A stretch of 64,000 nt of DNA. Origin: Pseudomonas mediterranea CFBP 5447. Its GTDB lineage: Bacteria; Pseudomonadota; Gammaproteobacteria; Pseudomonadales; Pseudomonadaceae. Numbering within the stretch: position 1 is the first letter of the stretch; each line of letters begins with the position of its first letter. Positions 36,583 through 46,831 of this stretch are shown here, piece after piece. The notes beneath the pieces are model-generated. The model was not told the origin of the DNA. It searched no databases and saw only the letters and a list, made by a program, of their open reading frames with translations. The stretch lies in NCBI RefSeq assembly GCF_000774145.1, contig NZ_KN322985.1, forward strand, positions 588,710 to 652,709, read 5' to 3'. The translations under genes were made by a program, and so were the position numbers.

Positions 36583-39033
36583 ATGGCCTCGCCAGCCTCT
36601 AATTTCTTCTTTCCCCGGCTCGGCATTGCCGCCACCGTGGCCAGTGTGCTCGGTTTGAGCGGTTGCCAGGCCTGGAATACCCAGGACACTGTCCCGCCGA
36701 CTTCCGGCGTGCAACCACTCAAGGGGCTGGCGCAGAACGTCTCGGTTCGGCGCAATGCCATGGGCATGCCGCTGATCGAGAGCAGCAGCTTCCATGATGC
36801 GCTGTTCGCCCTCGGCTATGTCCACGCCAGCGACCGCATCACCCAGATGGTGACCATGCGCCTGCTGGCCCAGGGTCGGCTGGCGGAAATGTCCGGGGCT
36901 GAACGGCTGGACGTCGACCGCTACATGCGTGCGGTCAATCTGAAGAAAAGTGCCGACGAGCTGTACAAGGCTTCGTCGCCACGGCTCAAACGCTTCTTCG
37001 AAGTCTACGCCCGCGGCGTCAACGCCTACCTGTTCCGCTACCGCGACAAACTGCCGTCGGACCTCGCCGCCACCGGTTACAAGCCCGAATACTGGAAACC
37101 GGAGGATTCGGCGCTGATGTTCTGCCTGCTGAACTTCAGCCAGTCGGCCAACCTGCCGGAAGAAATCGCCGCCCTGGTCATGGCCCAGACGGTCAACCAG
37201 GACAAACTGGCCTGGCTGAACCCGTCCTACCCGGACGAACCCCTGCCCCAGGGCGAGGCCGACAAGCTCCAGGGTATCCGACTCAACGGCCAGATCCCGG
37301 GCCTGAACGAAATCAGCCACGCCACCCGCCAATTGGCCGAACTGAACCTGTTGGGCGCCAGGTCTTCGAACAGCTGGGCCATGGCCCCGCAACGCAGCCG
37401 CAACGGCAAGAGCCTGCTGGCGAGCGACAGCCATGGACCGCTGGGCGTGCCGTCGTTGTGGAGCGTGGTACAGATTCGCGCGCCCAAATATCAGGCGGCC
37501 GGTGTTTCCGTGGCCGGCATTCCGCTGATCCTGGCCGGCTACAACGGTGACGTGGCCTGGAGCATGACCAGCGTCCAAGGGGACAACCAGGACCTGTTCC
37601 TGGAAAAAATCCGACGCCAGGGCAATGGCTTGTCCTACGAGGTCAACGGCAAATGGCAGACGGCGATGGTTCGCAACGAGACCTACTTCGTCAAAGGCCA
37701 GCGGTCGATTCGCGAAGCCGTGTACGAAACCCGCCATGGCCCATTGCTCAACAGCGTCCAGGGTCTGGCCACGGCCAACGGCTTTGGCCTGGCCTTGCAG
37801 ACGCCGAGCCTCACCGACGACAAGACCCTGGACGCATTCTTCGACCTGTCCCGGGCACAGAGCGCTGAGAAAGCCTCCGACGCCAGCCGTGAAATCCGGG
37901 CCATGGCGGTGAACCTGGTGTTTGCCGACGCCGGCCACATCGGTTGGCAGGTCACCGGGCGCTATCCGAACCGCCGTGAAGGCGAAGGCCTGTTGCCGTC
38001 GCCGGGCTGGGACGGTCGCTACGACTGGGAAGGCTACGCCGACCCGATGGCGCACCCTTACGACCAGGACCCGAGCCAGGGCTGGCTGGGCAACGCCAAC
38101 CAGCGGGTCATTCCCCATGGCTACGGCATGCAGCTGTCCAACTCCTGGGCCGCACCGGAACGTGGCGAGCGCCTGGCCGAACTGGCCGGCGCCGGCAAGC
38201 ACGACGTCCGCAGCCTGACCGCCATGCAATACGACCAGACCACGACGTTCGCGGCCAAACTCAAGAAAGTCTTTGAAGCCCCGGGCATGGCCCAGCCCCT
38301 CAAGCAGGCCATTGAAGCCCTGCCAGTGGCTGACCGGGCCAAGGCCCGCGAAGCCTATACCCGCCTGATGGCGTTCGATGGCCGGCTCAGCCCGACCTCC
38401 GCCGATGCAGCCCTCTATGAACTGTTCCTGCAAGAAAGCATGAAGCAGATTTTCCTCGACGAACTGGGCCCGGAGAGCAGCCCGGCGTGGAAAGCGCTGG
38501 TTGCCAACGGCCAACTGTCCTATTCGGCCCAGGCCGATCACTTGCTGGGACGCGAAGACAGCCCGTTCTGGGATGACGTGCGTACGCCGCAGAAAGAAGA
38601 CAAGGCCGTTATCCTCGCCCGCAGCCTGGCCGCGACCATCAGTGCCGGTGACAGCCAATTGGGTAGCGACCACAAGGCCTGGCAGTGGGGCAAATTGCAC
38701 AGCTATGCGTGGAAGAACGGCAGTGGCCAGGTCGTACGCGGTCCGCTATCGGCCGGCGGCGATGCCACCACGCTCAACGTTGCGGCGTTCGCCTGGGGTC
38801 AGGACTTCAACGCCAGCCAGGCGCCGGACATGCGCTTCATCGTCGATTTCGGCCAGCCCGAACCGTTGATGGTCCAGGGCGGTGCCGGCCAATCGGGCAA
38901 CCCGGCCAGCCCCAACTACCTCATCGGCATCGATCCGTGGGTCAAGGGGCAGTACCAGAACCTGCCGCTGCAACCGCAGAACTTTGATCGGGCGTATGGC
39001 AAGGGGCGGTTGACCCTGGTGCCGGGTAAGTAG
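36583..39033 (+). CDS. quiP: Penicillin-acylase family Ntn-hydrolase, QuiP-like acyl-homoserine-lactone acylase
   Basis: An 816-aa precursor expected to self-cleave into two chains around the Ntn nucleophile. That residue is Ser262 in [12 protein letters not shown], the family junction. Other family segments are [44 protein letters not shown] and [15 protein letters not shown] [10 protein letters not shown]. Length and the GST neighbour point to the QuiP acylase, which cleaves long-chain AHL signals. The signal region ends in LGLSGC (Cys28), which reads as a lipobox, suggesting membrane anchoring. AGGAG lies 7 bases before the ATG. Confidence 0.85.
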   Translation: MASPASNFFFPRLGIAATVASVLGLSGCQAWNTQDTVPPTSGVQPLKGLAQNVSVRRNAMGMPLIESSSFHDALFALGYVHASDRITQMVTMRLLAQGRLAEMSGAERLDVDRYMRAVNLKKSADELYKASSPRLKRFFEVYARGVNAYLFRYRDKLPSDLAATGYKPEYWKPEDSALMFCLLNFSQSANLPEEIAALVMAQTVNQDKLAWLNPSYPDEPLPQGEADKLQGIRLNGQIPGLNEISHATRQLAELNLLGARSSNSWAMAPQRSRNGKSLLASDSHGPLGVPSLWSVVQIRAPKYQAAGVSVAGIPLILAGYNGDVAWSMTSVQGDNQDLFLEKIRRQGNGLSYEVNGKWQTAMVRNETYFVKGQRSIREAVYETRHGPLLNSVQGLATANGFGLALQTPSLTDDKTLDAFFDLSRAQSAEKASDASREIRAMAVNLVFADAGHIGWQVTGRYPNRREGEGLLPSPGWDGRYDWEGYADPMAHPYDQDPSQGWLGNANQRVIPHGYGMQLSNSWAAPERGERLAELAGAGKHDVRSLTAMQYDQTTTFAAKLKKVFEAPGMAQPLKQAIEALPVADRAKAREAYTRLMAFDGRLSPTSADAALYELFLQESMKQIFLDELGPESSPAWKALVANGQLSYSAQADHLLGREDSPFWDDVRTPQKEDKAVILARSLAATISAGDSQLGSDHKAWQWGKLHSYAWKNGSGQVVRGPLSAGGDATTLNVAAFAWGQDFNASQAPDMRFIVDFGQPEPLMVQGGAGQSGNPASPNYLIGIDPWVKGQYQNLPLQPQNFDRAYGKGRLTLVPGK

Positions 39034-39049
39034 CAGCAATACTCCTCCC

Positions 39050-39195
39050 TGTGGCGAGGGGATTTAGCGAAACGTCGCACCGCCCCGCTGGGCTGCGCAG
39101 CGGCCCTAGAACCAGACAACTCGGTGTGTCAGGCAAATTGAGTTGCTACTTTGGGGCTGCTTCGCAGCCCAGCGGGGATAAATCCCCTCGCCACA
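39050..39195. repeat. Mixed-arm REPIN
   Basis: The left arm is the long variant (TGTGGCGAGGGGATTTAGCG, then AAACGTCGCACCGCCCCGCT); the right arm is the short variant (AGCGGGGATAAATCCCCTCG, CCACA). The two arms belong to different subtypes, as if recombined. Compare the all-long element at 57601 and all-short elements at 42031 and 46605. Confidence 0.85.
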
Positions 39196-39295
39196 TTTGT
39201 CTATCTTGTCTCCTGATCTTGTCGTACCCAAACCCGATAGAACTTCTCTTCCCGCCATCGCCTCTACCTGACAAGCCCATTGCCCCGGTGATTGC

Positions 39296-40321
39296 ATGGA
39301 TCTTGTCATTGCCCGCCCCGAAGGCCTGTACTGCCCGCCCGGAGATTTCTACATTGACCCCTGGCGTCCGGTCGAGCGCTCGGTCATCACCCACGCCCAC
39401 GGTGACCATGCCCGCGGCGGCAATCAACACTACCTGGCAGCGGCCCCCGGCGAAGGCATCCTGCGTTCGCGGCTGGGCCAGGACATCAATCTGCAGACCC
39501 TGCCCTATGGCGAGCGCCTGCAACATCACGGGGTTACCTTGAGTTTTCACCCCGCCGGCCACGTATTGGGGTCGGCCCAGGTGCGGCTGGAACATGAAGG
39601 CGAGGTCTGGGTGGCATCCGGGGATTACAAAGTCGAACCCGACGGCACCTGCACGCCGTTCGAGCCGGTGAAATGTCATACGTTCATCACCGAATCCACG
39701 TTCGGCCTGCCCATCTATCGCTGGCAACCTCAGGCGCAGATATTCGACGAGATCAATCAGTGGTGGCGCGCAAACATCGCCGCCAACCGGGCCAGCGTGT
39801 TGTTCTGTTATTCCTTCGGCAAGGCCCAGCGGATTCTCCACGGCATCGACGCCAGCCTCGGCCCCATCCTCGCCCACGGCGCGGTGGAGCCGTTGAACCG
39901 GGTCTACCGCGAGGCCGGGGTTCATTTACCGCCGACGATTTATGCCGGTGACGTCAAGAAGAACGATCCGATCATGGGCCAGGCCCTGGTCATCGCCCCG
40001 CCATCGGCCGGCGGCAGCACCTGGATGCGCCGTTTCGGCGACTACAGCGATGCCTTCGCCAGCGGCTGGATGCGCCTGCGCGGCACTCGACGGCGGCGTG
40101 GCGTGGACCGGGGCTTCGTGCTCTCCGATCACGCCGACTGGCCCGGCCTGCTCTGGGCCATCGAGCAGACCGGCGCCGAGCGGGTCATGGTCACGCACGG
40201 GTCGGTGGGTGTGCTGGTGCGACATTTGTGCGAGCTCGGCCTCGACGCCCAGGGCTTCAGCACCGAATACGGCGACGACGACGAAGACGTCATCGCCGCC
40301 ACTGGCGAGGACGCATCGTGA
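39296..40321 (+). CDS. Ligase-associated DNA exonuclease (metallo-beta-lactamase/beta-CASP fold)
   Basis: A 341-aa nuclease of the kind encoded next to Lhr-Core, Lig and Mpe. The metal-binding motif is SVITHAHGDHARGG (HxHxDH, about residues 30-43); further ligands are in FHPAGHVLGSAQV, ASGDYKVEPDG and VLSDHADWPGLL. It overlaps the ligase start as GTGA. Together with the ligase it forms the first half of the repair cluster that is completed at 46832-49971. Confidence 0.9.
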   Translation: MDLVIARPEGLYCPPGDFYIDPWRPVERSVITHAHGDHARGGNQHYLAAAPGEGILRSRLGQDINLQTLPYGERLQHHGVTLSFHPAGHVLGSAQVRLEHEGEVWVASGDYKVEPDGTCTPFEPVKCHTFITESTFGLPIYRWQPQAQIFDEINQWWRANIAANRASVLFCYSFGKAQRILHGIDASLGPILAHGAVEPLNRVYREAGVHLPPTIYAGDVKKNDPIMGQALVIAPPSAGGSTWMRRFGDYSDAFASGWMRLRGTRRRRGVDRGFVLSDHADWPGLLWAIEQTGAERVMVTHGSVGVLVRHLCELGLDAQGFSTEYGDDDEDVIAATGEDAS

Positions 40322-42006
40322 AAGCCTTCGCCGAACTCTACGCCGACCTGGACGCCACCACCTCCAGCAATGCCAAGCTGGCCGCCATGCAGCGCTACTT
40401 CACCCAGGCGTCACCCCAGGATGCAGCGTGGGCGGTGTATTTCCTGTCCGGAGGCCGTCCCCGGCAACTGGTGCCGGTGAAAATCCTCCGGGACCTGGCC
40501 GTACAGGTTTCCGGTTTGTCACCCTGGCTGTTCGAAGAAAGCTATCAGGCCGTGGGCGACCTGGCCGAAACCATTTCCCTGGTGTTGCCGGAGTCCCCCC
40601 ACACCTCCGCCGAAGGATTGGCGCTGTGGATAGAAGAGAAACTGCTGCCGTTGCGCGGCGAAACGCCGGAGGTATTGGCGCAGCAACTACCGAGCTTGTG
40701 GGCACAGCTCGACCGCGCGAGCCTGATGCTCTGCATCAAGCTCATCACCGGCAGTTTCCGGGTCGGGGTGTCCAAGCTGCTGGTGACCCGGGCCCTGGCC
40801 GGGATGGCCGGGCTCGACAGCAAACGGGTCGCCCAGCGCCTGGTGGGTTACACCGACCTGTCCCATCGCCCGACGGCCGAGGGTTATCTCAAGCTGATCG
40901 CCGCCGAATCCGAGGACGAGCATGCTCAACGCGGCGGTCAGCCGTACCCGTTTTTCCTGGCCCACGCCTTGTCCGCCCCGGCAGAGCAGTTCGACGCACT
41001 GCTGGGGCCGGCCAGCGATTGGCAGGTGGAATGGAAGTGGGACGGCATCCGCTCCCAGGTGATCAAGCGCGACGGCCATCTGTGGGTCTGGTCCCGGGGC
41101 GAAGAGTTGGTGACCGAGCGCTTCCCTGAATTGCATTCCCTGGCATCGGTGCTGCCCGACGGCACGGTGATCGACGGCGAAATCGTGGTCTGGAAAACCT
41201 CGCAACCGGTGACCGAGGAGGTCTTCGCTGCCGATGCACCGCTGCAACCGGCCGTACAGCCGTTCGCCCTGTTGCAACAGCGCATCGGTCGCAAGACCTT
41301 GAGCAAGAAAGTCCTCGAAGACGCGCCGGTGGTGGTGATGGCCTACGACCTGCTGGAATGGCAAGGAGAGGATTGGCGCAGCCGTCCCCAGGCCGAACGC
41401 CGTGATCAGTTGGAGGCGCTGATCGCAGGTATCCAGAGCCCGGTCCTGCTGCCGTCGCCGATCGTCTCCGGCCAGGACTGGCTCGACCTCGCCCGGCAGC
41501 GCGAAGCGTCCCGTAGCCTCGGCGTCGAAGGCATGATGCTCAAGGCACGCAACGCGCTGTATGGCGTCGGCCGGACCAAGGACATGGGCGTGTGGTGGAA
41601 ATGGAAGATCGACCCGTTCAGCGTCGACGCCGTGTTGATCTACGCCCAACGCGGTCACGGTCGGCGCGCCAGCCTGTACAGCGATTACACCTTCGCCGTC
41701 TGGGACAACCCGCCGGGCAGCCGCGAGCGCAGCCTGGTGCCGTTCGCCAAGGCCTATTCGGGACTGACCGATGAGGAAATGCGCCAGGTCGACAGCATCG
41801 TGCGCAAGACCACCGTGGAGAAATTCGGTCCGGTCAGCAGTGTCACGCCCACCCTGGTCTTCGAGTTGGGCTTCGAGGGCATTGCCTTGTCCAACCGCCA
41901 CAAGAGCGGGATCGCGGTGCGGTTTCCGAGGATGTTGCGCTGGCGCCAAGACAAGACCGTGGAAGAGGCCGATACCCTGGCAACGCTTCAGGATCTGCTG
42001 AAGTAA
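40318..42006 (+). CDS. ATP-dependent DNA ligase (repair-cluster type)
   Basis: A 562-aa ligase. An N-terminal DNA-binding domain of about 200 residues is followed by the nucleotidyltransferase domain with the adenylated lysine K240 (EWKWDGIR, motif I), then DGEIVVW (motif III), VEGMMLKARN (motif IV) and WWKWKIDPFSVDAV (motif V). A C-terminal OB domain ends the protein. The start is a GTG at 40318 that overlaps the exonuclease stop. In Pseudomonas such ligases are linked with repair of cross-link damage. Confidence 0.92.
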   Translation: MKAFAELYADLDATTSSNAKLAAMQRYFTQASPQDAAWAVYFLSGGRPRQLVPVKILRDLAVQVSGLSPWLFEESYQAVGDLAETISLVLPESPHTSAEGLALWIEEKLLPLRGETPEVLAQQLPSLWAQLDRASLMLCIKLITGSFRVGVSKLLVTRALAGMAGLDSKRVAQRLVGYTDLSHRPTAEGYLKLIAAESEDEHAQRGGQPYPFFLAHALSAPAEQFDALLGPASDWQVEWKWDGIRSQVIKRDGHLWVWSRGEELVTERFPELHSLASVLPDGTVIDGEIVVWKTSQPVTEEVFAADAPLQPAVQPFALLQQRIGRKTLSKKVLEDAPVVVMAYDLLEWQGEDWRSRPQAERRDQLEALIAGIQSPVLLPSPIVSGQDWLDLARQREASRSLGVEGMMLKARNALYGVGRTKDMGVWWKWKIDPFSVDAVLIYAQRGHGRRASLYSDYTFAVWDNPPGSRERSLVPFAKAYSGLTDEEMRQVDSIVRKTTVEKFGPVSSVTPTLVFELGFEGIALSNRHKSGIAVRFPRMLRWRQDKTVEEADTLATLQDLLK

Positions 42007-42383
42007 CCTCTCTGTGGCTGCACTATCAATTGTGGCGAGGGGATTTATCCCCGCTGGGCTGCGAAGCAGCCCCAAAAAACTTTAGACACGGTGGTGTGTC
42101 AGACAGCGCCAGGGGGCCGCTTCGCGACCCAGCGGGGATAAATCCCCTCGCCACAGAACATGCACCTTGCCGGCCCTACAGAGCACCATCCCGGTGCACC
42201 TTTTGTTGTACGATCTCATCCGCGCACCAACGCGTTCCACCGTCTGCCGCAGAAACTTTTAAAACGCTTGTTCGGCACTCTGGTTCGGAAATTGCTACCT
42301 TTATGCCGTCTTACCGTTCTTGCCTTCACCGGTAACAAAACTTATGCGCCACAAGCGCCCATCATGGTTTTAGGGACTCGATA
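42007..42383. other. Gap before the aot-type operon
   Basis: 377 bases. The first 150 hold a REPIN (42031-42155). The rest is promoter and leader for the binding-protein gene, with AT-richer sequence from about 42240 and an AGGGA ribosome-binding site close to the ATG at 42384. I see no ORF. Confidence 0.6.
42031..42155. repeat. REPIN, GGGATTTATCCCC subtype (left junction of the inserted operon)
   Basis: Two short-variant arms (TGTGGCGAGGGGATTTATCC and complement) about 68 bases apart. The element matches the one at 46605-46729 in subtype, orientation and length. Confidence 0.9.
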
Positions 42384-43166
42384 ATGAAAAAAGCACTGCT
42401 GACCCTTTCTGCACTGGCATTGTGCATGGCCGCCGGCGCCGCTACGGCCAAGGAATACAAGGAACTGCGTTTTGGTGTCGACCCGTCCTATGCTCCATTT
42501 GAATCCAAGGCCGCCGATGGCAGCCTGGTAGGTTTCGATATCGACCTGGGCAATGCGATCTGCGCCGAATTGAAGGTCAAATGCAAATGGGTCGAGAGCG
42601 ATTTCGACGGCATGATCCCAGGCCTCAAGGCCAAGAAATTCGACGGCGTGATCTCGTCCATGACCGTGACCCCAGCACGGGAAAAAGTCATCGACTTCTC
42701 CAGCGAACTGTTCTCGGGCCCAACGGCTTACGTATTCAAGAAAGGCTCGGGCCTGAGTGCAGACGTCGCCTCGCTCAAGGGCAAGACCGTCGGCTATGAA
42801 CAAGGCACCATCCAGGAAGCCTACGCCAAGGCCGTGCTGGACAAGGCCGGTGTCAAGACCCAGGCTTACGCCAACCAGGACCAGGTCTATGCCGACCTGA
42901 CCTCCGGCCGCCTCGATGCGGCAATCCAGGACATGCTGCAAGCCGAACTGGGCTTCATGAAAACGCCGAAGGGTGCCGACTATGAGGTCAGCAAACCGGT
43001 GGACAGCGAACTGCTGCCGGCCAAGACCGCCATCGGTATCAACAAAGGTAACAAAGAGCTGAAGGCGCTTTTGGATAAAGGTATCAAAGCGTTACACGAC
43101 GACGGCACCTACGCCGAAATCCAGAAAAAACACTTTGGCGATCTGAATCTGTACAGCGGCAAATAA
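42384..43166 (+). CDS. aotJ: Basic amino-acid (Lys/Arg/Orn) ABC transporter binding protein
   Basis: Periplasmic protein of 260 aa with a signal peptide (likely cleavage after residue 22, ATA/KEY). The mature protein has the cluster-3 binding-protein features LRFGVDPSYAPFESKAADGSLVGFDIDLGNAIC and the LAO/HisJ-type Cys pair (CAELKVKC), with GVISSMTVTPAREKVIDFS. Gene order J-Q-M-O-P downstream matches the P. aeruginosa arginine/ornithine operon aotJQMOP, hence the symbol; the exact ligand is inferred. Confidence 0.85.
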   Translation: MKKALLTLSALALCMAAGAATAKEYKELRFGVDPSYAPFESKAADGSLVGFDIDLGNAICAELKVKCKWVESDFDGMIPGLKAKKFDGVISSMTVTPAREKVIDFSSELFSGPTAYVFKKGSGLSADVASLKGKTVGYEQGTIQEAYAKAVLDKAGVKTQAYANQDQVYADLTSGRLDAAIQDMLQAELGFMKTPKGADYEVSKPVDSELLPAKTAIGINKGNKELKALLDKGIKALHDDGTYAEIQKKHFGDLNLYSGK

Positions 43167-43169
43167 TGC

Positions 43170-43204
43170 GCGGCGCCCATCCGCTCACGGATGGGCGCTT
43201 TTTG
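43170..43204 (+). terminator. Terminator between binding-protein and permease genes
   Basis: A 10-base stem (43174-43183 with 43190-43199, GCGCCCATCC / GGATGGGCGC), a 6-base loop and TTTTT. It lies in the 57-base gap and should reduce read-through to the permeases. Confidence 0.85.
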
Positions 43205-43223
43205 ACTGCCAAAGGCCTCTTTC

Positions 43224-43952
43224 ATGTTCGAACAACTCCTACAAAATCTGGGGCTCTCCGCCTTCAGCCTGCAGGGCTTTGGCCCGCTGCTGATGCAAGG
43301 CACCTGGATGACCATCAAACTGGCGGCCCTGTCGCTATTATTGAGCGTCTTGCTCGGCCTGCTGGGCGCCAGCGCCAAGCTGTCCCCGGTCAAACTGCTG
43401 CGAATTCCGGCCCAGCTCTACACCACGCTGATTCGCGGCGTGCCGGACCTGGTGCTGATGCTGTTGATTTTCTACAGCCTGCAAACCTGGCTGACCTCTT
43501 TTACCGACTTCATGGAATGGGAATACATCGAGATCGACCCATTCGGCGCCGGGGTGATCACCCTGGGCTTCATCTATGGCGCGTACTTCACCGAGACCTT
43601 TCGCGGCGCGATCCTCGCGGTGCCCAGGGGCCAGGTCGAAGCCGCCACCGCATATGGCCTCAAGCGTGGCCAGCGTTTCCGCTTCGTGGTGTTTCCGCAA
43701 ATGATGCGCTTTGCCCTGCCGGGGATCGGCAACAACTGGATGGTGATGCTCAAGGCCACCGCGCTGGTATCGATCATCGGCCTGGCCGACCTGGTCAAGG
43801 CGGCCCAGGATGCGGGCAAGAGCACCTATCAACTGTTCTACTTCCTGGTGCTGGCGGCGCTGATCTACCTGCTGATTACCAGCGCGTCCAATTTCATTCT
43901 GCGCAGGCTTGAACGCCGCTACGCCGCCGGAGCACGGGAGGCGGTGCGATGA
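43224..43952 (+). CDS. aotQ: Basic amino-acid ABC transporter permease (HisQ/AotQ-like)
   Basis: A 242-aa permease with about five membrane segments. The EAA loop is EAATAYGLKRGQRFRFVVFPQMMRFALPGIGN; GTWMTIKLAALSLLLSVLLGL opens the domain. It overlaps the second permease as ATGA. Confidence 0.9.
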   Translation: MFEQLLQNLGLSAFSLQGFGPLLMQGTWMTIKLAALSLLLSVLLGLLGASAKLSPVKLLRIPAQLYTTLIRGVPDLVLMLLIFYSLQTWLTSFTDFMEWEYIEIDPFGAGVITLGFIYGAYFTETFRGAILAVPRGQVEAATAYGLKRGQRFRFVVFPQMMRFALPGIGNNWMVMLKATALVSIIGLADLVKAAQDAGKSTYQLFYFLVLAALIYLLITSASNFILRRLERRYAAGAREAVR

Positions 43953-44659
43953 TCGAACTTCTACAAGAATACTGGCGGCCGTTCCTTTACAGCGACGGCG
44001 TCAACGTCACGGGCCTGGCGATGACCCTGTGGCTGCTCAGCGCTTCGTTGCTGATCGGCTTCCTGGTCTCGATCCCGCTGTCCATCGCCCGGGTTTCGCC
44101 CAAGCGCGCCGTGCGCTGGCCGGTGCAGTTCTACACGTATCTGTTCCGTGGCACACCGCTCTATATCCAGTTGCTGATCTGCTATACCGGTATCTACAGC
44201 ATCGCGGCGGTGCGCGCACAGCCCTTGCTCGACAGCTTCTTTCGCGATGCGATGAACTGCACGATCCTGGCCTTCGCCCTGAACACCTGCGCCTACACCA
44301 CGGAGATCTTTGCCGGGGCGATCCGCAGCATGAACCACGGCGAAGTCGAAGCGGCCAAGGCCTATGGCCTGACCGGCTGGAAGCTGTACGCCTATGTGAT
44401 CATGCCCTCGGCGCTGCGGCGCTCGCTGCCCTACTACAGCAACGAAGTGATCCTGATGCTGCACTCGACGACCGTGGCATTCACCGCTACCGTTCCAGAC
44501 GTGCTGAAAGTGGCCCGGGATGCCAACTCGGCCACCTTCCTGACCTTCCAATCGTTCGGGATCGCCGCGTTGATCTACCTGACCGTCACCTTCGCACTGG
44601 TAGGCCTCTTCCGCCTCGCCGAGCGCCGCTGGCTGGCCTTTCTCGGGCCGACTCATTAG
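43949..44659 (+). CDS. aotM: Basic amino-acid ABC transporter permease (HisM/AotM-like)
   Basis: A 236-aa permease paired with the preceding one. It has GVNVTGLAMTLWLLSASLLIGF in the first TM, FRGTPLYIQLLICYTGIY and the EAA loop VEAAKAYGLTGWKLYAYVIMPSAL. Followed after 18 bases by the aspartoacylase-like gene. Confidence 0.9.
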   Translation: MIELLQEYWRPFLYSDGVNVTGLAMTLWLLSASLLIGFLVSIPLSIARVSPKRAVRWPVQFYTYLFRGTPLYIQLLICYTGIYSIAAVRAQPLLDSFFRDAMNCTILAFALNTCAYTTEIFAGAIRSMNHGEVEAAKAYGLTGWKLYAYVIMPSALRRSLPYYSNEVILMLHSTTVAFTATVPDVLKVARDANSATFLTFQSFGIAALIYLTVTFALVGLFRLAERRWLAFLGPTH

Positions 44660-44677
44660 TCCAGGACACACAAGCAA

Positions 44678-45796
44678 ATGCGCCACCAGATCCATGACCT
44701 GCTGGCCCCATTGCCGGGGACCGCACGCAAGATCCACAGCTTTCACTTCGGCCCTGAAAAAGCCGTCGGCAAGATCTACATCCAGTCGTCCCTGCATGCC
44801 GATGAACTGCCCGGCATGCTGGTGGCCTGGCATCTCAAGCAACGCCTGGCGGAGCTCGAAGCGTCCGGCCACCTGCGGCACGAAATCGTCCTGGTACCCG
44901 TGGCCAACCCCATCGGCCTCGAACAAGTGCTGATGGACGTGCCGCTGGGTCGCTACGAACTGGAGAGTGGACAGAACTTCAACCGCCGCTTCATCGACCT
45001 GAGCGAGGAAGTCGGCAACGAGATCGAAGAGCTGCTCACCCAGGATCCACAGCACAACCTGATGCTCATCCGCACCAGCCTGCGCGATGCCCTTGCCCGG
45101 CAGACCGCGACCACGCAACTGCAATCCCAACGCCTGGTCCTGCAACGGCTGGCCTGCGACGCCGACATGGTACTGGACCTGCATTGCGATTTCGAAGCCG
45201 TGGCGCATCTCTATACCACGCCGGAAGCCTGGCCCCAGGTCGAGCCTCTGGCCCGCTACATCGGCGCCGAGGCCAGCCTGCTGGCCACCGACTCGGGCGG
45301 CCAGTCGTTCGATGAGTGCTTCACCTTGCTCTGGTGGCAACTCAAGGAACGTTTTGGCGATCGCTTCGAGATTCCCCTGGGCAGCTTTTCGGTCACCGTC
45401 GAATTGCGCGGCCAGGGCGACGTCAACCATGGGTTGGCGAGCCTCGACTGCCAGGCCCTGATCGAATACCTGATCCACTATGGCGCCATTGATGGCGAAC
45501 CGGTGCCCCTGCCCGAGCTGCCTTATCCGGCCACGCCGCTGGCCGGCGTCGAGCCGGTGGCGACACCCGTGGGCGGGCTGCTGGTCTACAGCGCCCTGCC
45601 TGGCGAATACCTGGAGGCCGGTCAATTGGTGGCGGAAATCATCGACCCGGTCAACGACACCGTCACCCCCGTTCACTGCTGCAATGCCGGGCTGATGTAC
45701 GCCCGCTCGCTGCGTCGCATGGCCACCGCCGGCATGGTCATCGCCCATGTCGCCGGTGCCGAAGCCTACCGCAGCGGCTACCTACTTTCGCCTTGA
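44678..45796 (+). CDS. aotO: Succinylglutamate desuccinylase/aspartoacylase-family protein (AotO-like)
   Basis: A 372-aa zinc-peptidase-like protein. The zinc ligands fit [18 protein letters not shown] (HxxDE) and VLDLHCDFE. The C-terminal part ([26 protein letters not shown]) resembles a biotinyl-lipoyl-like barrel, as in this subfamily. In P. aeruginosa the aot operon has such a gene (aotO) at the same position, dispensable for transport there; the substrate is unknown. Confidence 0.85.
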   Translation: MRHQIHDLLAPLPGTARKIHSFHFGPEKAVGKIYIQSSLHADELPGMLVAWHLKQRLAELEASGHLRHEIVLVPVANPIGLEQVLMDVPLGRYELESGQNFNRRFIDLSEEVGNEIEELLTQDPQHNLMLIRTSLRDALARQTATTQLQSQRLVLQRLACDADMVLDLHCDFEAVAHLYTTPEAWPQVEPLARYIGAEASLLATDSGGQSFDECFTLLWWQLKERFGDRFEIPLGSFSVTVELRGQGDVNHGLASLDCQALIEYLIHYGAIDGEPVPLPELPYPATPLAGVEPVATPVGGLLVYSALPGEYLEAGQLVAEIIDPVNDTVTPVHCCNAGLMYARSLRRMATAGMVIAHVAGAEAYRSGYLLSP

Positions 45797-45809
45797 GGAT
45801 GCCTGTTCC

Positions 45810-46574
45810 ATGTACAAACTGACCATCGAAGGCCTGCATAAAAGCTACGGCGAACATGAGGTGCTCAAGGGTGTTTCGCTCAAGGCCAAGACGGGCGATG
45901 TCATCAGCCTGATCGGCGCCAGCGGCTCGGGCAAGAGTACCTTCCTGCGCTGTATCAACTTCCTGGAACAACCCAACGACGGCGCCATGAGCCTGGACGG
46001 CCAGACGGTCCAGATGATCAAGGACCGCCACGGCATGCACGTGGCCGACGCCGATGAACTGCAACGCATCCGCACACGCCTGGCCATGGTGTTCCAGCAC
46101 TTCAACCTGTGGAGCCACATGACCGTGCTGGAAAACATCACCATGGCGCCTCGCCGGGTGCTGGGCATCGGCAAACAGGAAGCCGATGAGCGGGCCCGTC
46201 GCTACCTCGACAAGGTCGGCCTGCCCGCGCGCGTGGCCGAGCAGTACCCGGCGTTCCTATCCGGCGGCCAGCAGCAACGCGTGGCTATCGCCCGTGCCCT
46301 GGCGATGGAACCGGAGGTGATGCTGTTCGACGAACCGACCTCGGCCCTGGACCCGGAATTGGTGGGGGAAGTGTTGAAGGTGATCCAGGGGCTGGCCGAA
46401 GAAGGCCGGACCATGATCATGGTGACCCACGAAATGAGCTTTGCCCGCAAAGTCTCGAACCAGGTGCTGTTCCTGCACCAGGGCCTGGTGGAGGAAGAAG
46501 GCGCGCCGGAAGACGTGCTGGGCAACCCGAAGAGCGAGCGGTTGAAGCAATTCCTCAGTGGCAACCTGAAATAG
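45810..46574 (+). CDS. aotP: Basic amino-acid ABC transporter ATPase (HisP/AotP-like)
   Basis: A 254-aa ATPase. Walker [10 protein letters not shown] at residues 36-44, Q-loop [17 protein letters not shown], signature [17 protein letters not shown] and Walker [18 protein letters not shown]. The start at 45810 ([14 protein letters not shown]) is in frame 63 bases into a longer reading. No argR gene follows, unlike the P. aeruginosa operon; a REPIN and the Lhr-Core gene come next. Confidence 0.92.
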   Translation: MYKLTIEGLHKSYGEHEVLKGVSLKAKTGDVISLIGASGSGKSTFLRCINFLEQPNDGAMSLDGQTVQMIKDRHGMHVADADELQRIRTRLAMVFQHFNLWSHMTVLENITMAPRRVLGIGKQEADERARRYLDKVGLPARVAEQYPAFLSGGQQQRVAIARALAMEPEVMLFDEPTSALDPELVGEVLKVIQGLAEEGRTMIMVTHEMSFARKVSNQVLFLHQGLVEEEGAPEDVLGNPKSERLKQFLSGNLK

Positions 46575-46604
46575 AACTCTTTTACCAGGAGAGGGTGAAA
46601 CACT

Positions 46605-46729
46605 TGTGGCGAGGGGATTTATCCCCGCTGGGCTGCGAAGCGGCCCCAAAAACCTTCAGCCACTGTAGTGTTTCAGACAGAACCAAGGGGCCGCTTCGCG
46701 GCCCAGCGGGGATAAATCCCCTCGCCACA
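46605..46729. repeat. REPIN, GGGATTTATCCCC subtype (right junction of the inserted operon)
   Basis: Arms at 46605 and ending at 46729, same subtype, orientation and 125-base length as the element at 42031-42155. The two flank the aot-type operon. Confidence 0.9.
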
Positions 46730-46831
46730 GGGTTCTGCTGGGCTATCTGCGGCAACTCTATTCGCCTATTTAAACCTTTCCCCTGCCGCCGTGGTCACTG
46801 AAAGAAGACTTCCAGGGCGCACGCGGCAGGC

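Noticed and set aside
36532..38700. 722-codon frame antisense to the QuiP-like acylase
   Set aside because: Same kind of shadow frame; no domain, and the opposite strand encodes a complete Ntn-hydrolase.
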